From: CAYOVG01 sp964407285
GTDB taxonomy: Bacteria; Desulfobacterota; Syntrophobacteria; Syntrophobacterales; Syntrophobacteraceae
Length of the DNA stretch: 7,521 nt
Direction of reading: 5' to 3'
Assembly: GCA_964407285.1 (NCBI GenBank)
Contig: CAYOVG010000345.1
Span: forward strand, 1 to 7,521
Below the pieces are notes generated by a model, which saw only the letters and a program-made list of their open reading frames with translations, did no database searches and was not told the origin of the DNA. Positions 6,246 to 7,521 of this stretch are shown piece after piece (the stretch's first letter is position 1; each line of letters starts with the position of its first letter). Made by a program: the position numbers and the translations under genes.

Positions 6246-7067
6246 GTGCTGAATAACGTCGAGGCGATATTGCTCCAATTTCCGGAAGCGACGGCAGCCT
6301 CCCTGATCATTGCCGCGGTTTGCTCCCTCCTGGGGGTCTTTACCGTCTTGAAGAGAGTGGTTTTCATCGGCATAACCCTTTCCGAAGTGGCGGCCTGCGG
6401 CATTGCCGCGGCCATGCTGTACGGCTTCCCCCCATTCCTGGGCGCGGGCGCGCTCACTCTTATCACCGTCGCCGTACTCGCTTATCCGTTCGAAACGGAT
6501 CGCATCCCGAGGGATGCCGTACTGGGCGTGATCTTCATATTCGCCTCGTCGCTCAGCATCTTGCTTGTGTCCCGAAGCGGCTTCGGTCTCCATGAAGTCA
6601 AAGCCCTCCTCTACGGCGACATCATCCTGACATCGGCGGAAGACCTGAAAGTCATCGCAGGTGTTCTGCTGCCGGCTCTGGCCTGCCTGCTGCTTTTCAT
6701 CCGTCCGCTGCTTTACACTTTTCTCGACCGTGAGGCGGCCGGACTCCTGGGGGTACGCGTCGGATTGTGGGAAATGCTGTATTTCCTGGCGCTTTGTCTT
6801 GCCGTTTCAGCGGCTTCCAAGGTGGCGGGAGCGCTTCTTATCTTCTGCTACCTTGTGGTTGCGCCGTCTGCCGCGCTTCTGCTGGTCAACGGGTTTTGGC
6901 GGGTGATGGGAACTGCTCTCATCGGGGCGATAGTTCCCACCCTGGTCGGTCTGTACTGGTCCTTCAGCCGGGACCTGCCGGCAAACCAGGTCATTGCGCT
7001 GGCGAGTTGCGTCTGGTTCGGGATCTGTGGGGTCAGTCGTGGTATACGAAAGCGAAATAGGCATTAA
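6246..7067 (+). CDS. znuB: Metal ABC transporter permease (ZnuB-like)
   Basis: A 273-residue inner-membrane permease of the ABC-3 family, forming the channel for the metal brought by ZnuA. About eight hydrophobic segments are visible, roughly at 15-36, 40-60, 62-80, 91-110, 134-153, 174-190, 193-214 and 221-240, with a further one near 248-264. Family landmarks include LLGVFTVLKRVVFIGITLSE (28-47), LLYGDIILTS (121-130), the coupling-helix region DREAAGLLGVRVG (161-173), KVAGALLIFCYLVVAPSAALLL (split at 192-213) and RDLPANQVI (242-250), which corresponds to the 'DLP-G-x-x-V' element. The start is GTG 6246, with AAAGGAG (6229-6235) ten bases upstream; a GTG at 6239 is out of frame. The basic tail RGIRKRNRH is cytoplasmic. 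Its last 35 bases overlap the 3' end of the opposite-strand gene at 7033-7380, and no terminator hairpin is seen there. Confidence 0.93.
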   Translation: MLNNVEAILLQFPEATAASLIIAAVCSLLGVFTVLKRVVFIGITLSEVAACGIAAAMLYGFPPFLGAGALTLITVAVLAYPFETDRIPRDAVLGVIFIFASSLSILLVSRSGFGLHEVKALLYGDIILTSAEDLKVIAGVLLPALACLLLFIRPLLYTFLDREAAGLLGVRVGLWEMLYFLALCLAVSAASKVAGALLIFCYLVVAPSAALLLVNGFWRVMGTALIGAIVPTLVGLYWSFSRDLPANQVIALASCVWFGICGVSRGIRKRNRH

Positions 7068-7380
7068 GGAGAATCAGGCACGCGATGCCGGTGATGAGCA
7101 ACAGCATATTCTCCGCTGGGAGCGTGCCCGTGCTACCCTGGGGAACGGCCGTCTTTTGCACCAGGATGACAAGCAGGACCAGGGATATCAGAAAGACCGT
7201 AGTCCGGACCATCTTCCTGAAAATGAGAATTGCCGCGAGCGGAACGCTCACTATCCAAAAGATGGGATTGGACACCAGTTCACGCCATTCGAATACTTGA
7301 ATCGCTTCCAGTGACTTCTGGAAAGTGTATTCCTTGAGAAAACCGACAAACTTCTCCCACAGTTCCTTCACTTTGCTCAT
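7033..7380 (-). CDS. Small three-helix membrane protein, function unknown
   Basis: A 115-residue protein. Residues 1-36 are amphipathic and charged (KELWEKFVGFLKEYTFQKSL). Three hydrophobic helices follow, at about 40-54 (IFWIVSVPLAAILIF), 60-76 (TTVFLISLVLLVILVQK) and 91-112 (NMLLLITGIACLILLNAYF), the last two joined by a short polar turn (AVPQGSTGTLPAEN). I do not recognise a named family. The start ATG 7380 overlaps the stop of the acylphosphatase gene as ATGA, which suggests translational coupling. A GGGAG at 7385-7381 abuts this ATG and would fit GTG 7371 better (nine-base spacing), so the protein may be three residues shorter. The 3' end overlaps znuB tail to tail. A metal-related role is not indicated by anything in the sequence. 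Confidence 0.75.
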   Translation of the reverse strand: MSKVKELWEKFVGFLKEYTFQKSLEAIQVFEWRELVSNPIFWIVSVPLAAILIFRKMVRTTVFLISLVLLVILVQKTAVPQGSTGTLPAENMLLLITGIACLILLNAYFAFVYHD

Positions 7381-7521
7381 CTCCCGTAGCGGATTTCGAA
7401 CCGGTCGAACTCGTTCTGGAAAGATTCCTCGACAACATCCACCCGGTCCACATGGCTGTGCGGACTACCCTGGCGGCACCACTGCGCCATGCGGTCCACG
7501 GCTTCCTCGTCTCCTTCGAAA
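7377..7521 (-). CDS. acyP: Acylphosphatase, C-terminal half (5' end outside window)
   Basis: The - strand frame from base 7520 gives 47 residues ending at TGA 7379-7377. The pattern EGDEEAVDRMAQWCRQGSPH, then VDRVDVVEE and FDRFEIRYGR, matches the second half of bacterial acylphosphatases: the 'EG..AV..F..WC..GP..A.V' helix, the 'V..V.V' strand and the final 'F.I.R/Y' strand. The family, about 90 residues long, hydrolyses acyl phosphates such as carbamoyl phosphate in the cytoplasm. The catalytic Arg and Asn lie in the missing N-terminal half and cannot be checked. The GSPHSHVDRV wording, with H where G/A is common, is an ordinary variation. It is the upstream partner of the small membrane protein through a four-base ATGA overlap. 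Confidence 0.82.
   Translation of the reverse strand, partial: FEGDEEAVDRMAQWCRQGSPHSHVDRVDVVEESFQNEFDRFEIRYGR

Overview
The window is a stretch of bacterial chromosome with a Gram-negative gene set: an outer-membrane beta-barrel, exported binding protein and purine-rich Shine-Dalgarno sites. GC content is moderately high by eye. The protein styles (a DUF3426-like protein next to serS, and an unusual zinc-type binding protein paired with a His-rich outer-membrane protein) suggest Desulfobacterota, perhaps near the Syntrophobacterales. That placement is an impression from sequence style, not a search result. No CRISPR array, rRNA, complete tRNA, insertion sequence or phage gene is visible.

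Layout. (1) Positions 1-1704 hold housekeeping genes: the 3' end of a DUF3426-like protein gene, then a complete seryl-tRNA synthetase gene (serS). (2) Positions 1705-2298 form a roughly 600-base region without a convincing protein gene. It carries a REP-like hairpin, a TTGACA promoter element with an AT-rich imperfect palindrome across the expected -10 region (candidate Fur/Zur-type operator), a possible 33-codon leader ORF and several GC-rich hairpins. (3) Positions 2299-7067 form a likely metal-uptake operon on the + strand: a small Cys/His protein resembling DUF2946 proteins, a His-rich outer-membrane barrel, then ZnuA-, ZnuC- and ZnuB-like ABC transporter parts. (4) On the - strand at the right edge are a small three-helix membrane protein and the 3' end of an acylphosphatase gene. 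They are joined by an ATGA overlap, and the membrane-protein gene overlaps the end of znuB tail to tail.

How it may work together. The proposed model is a complete metal import route without a TonB receptor. The barrel (2867-4360), with His/Asp-rich segments, would admit or collect metal at the outer membrane. The periplasmic ZnuA-like protein (H71, H151 and H251 as likely ligands) would bind it. ZnuB and ZnuC would move it across the inner membrane with ATP. The palindrome at 1971-1991 could make the unit metal-responsive. The ABC assignment is strong. The barrel's role in metal uptake, the role of the small Cys/His protein and the identity of the regulator are inferences from gene order and residue content.
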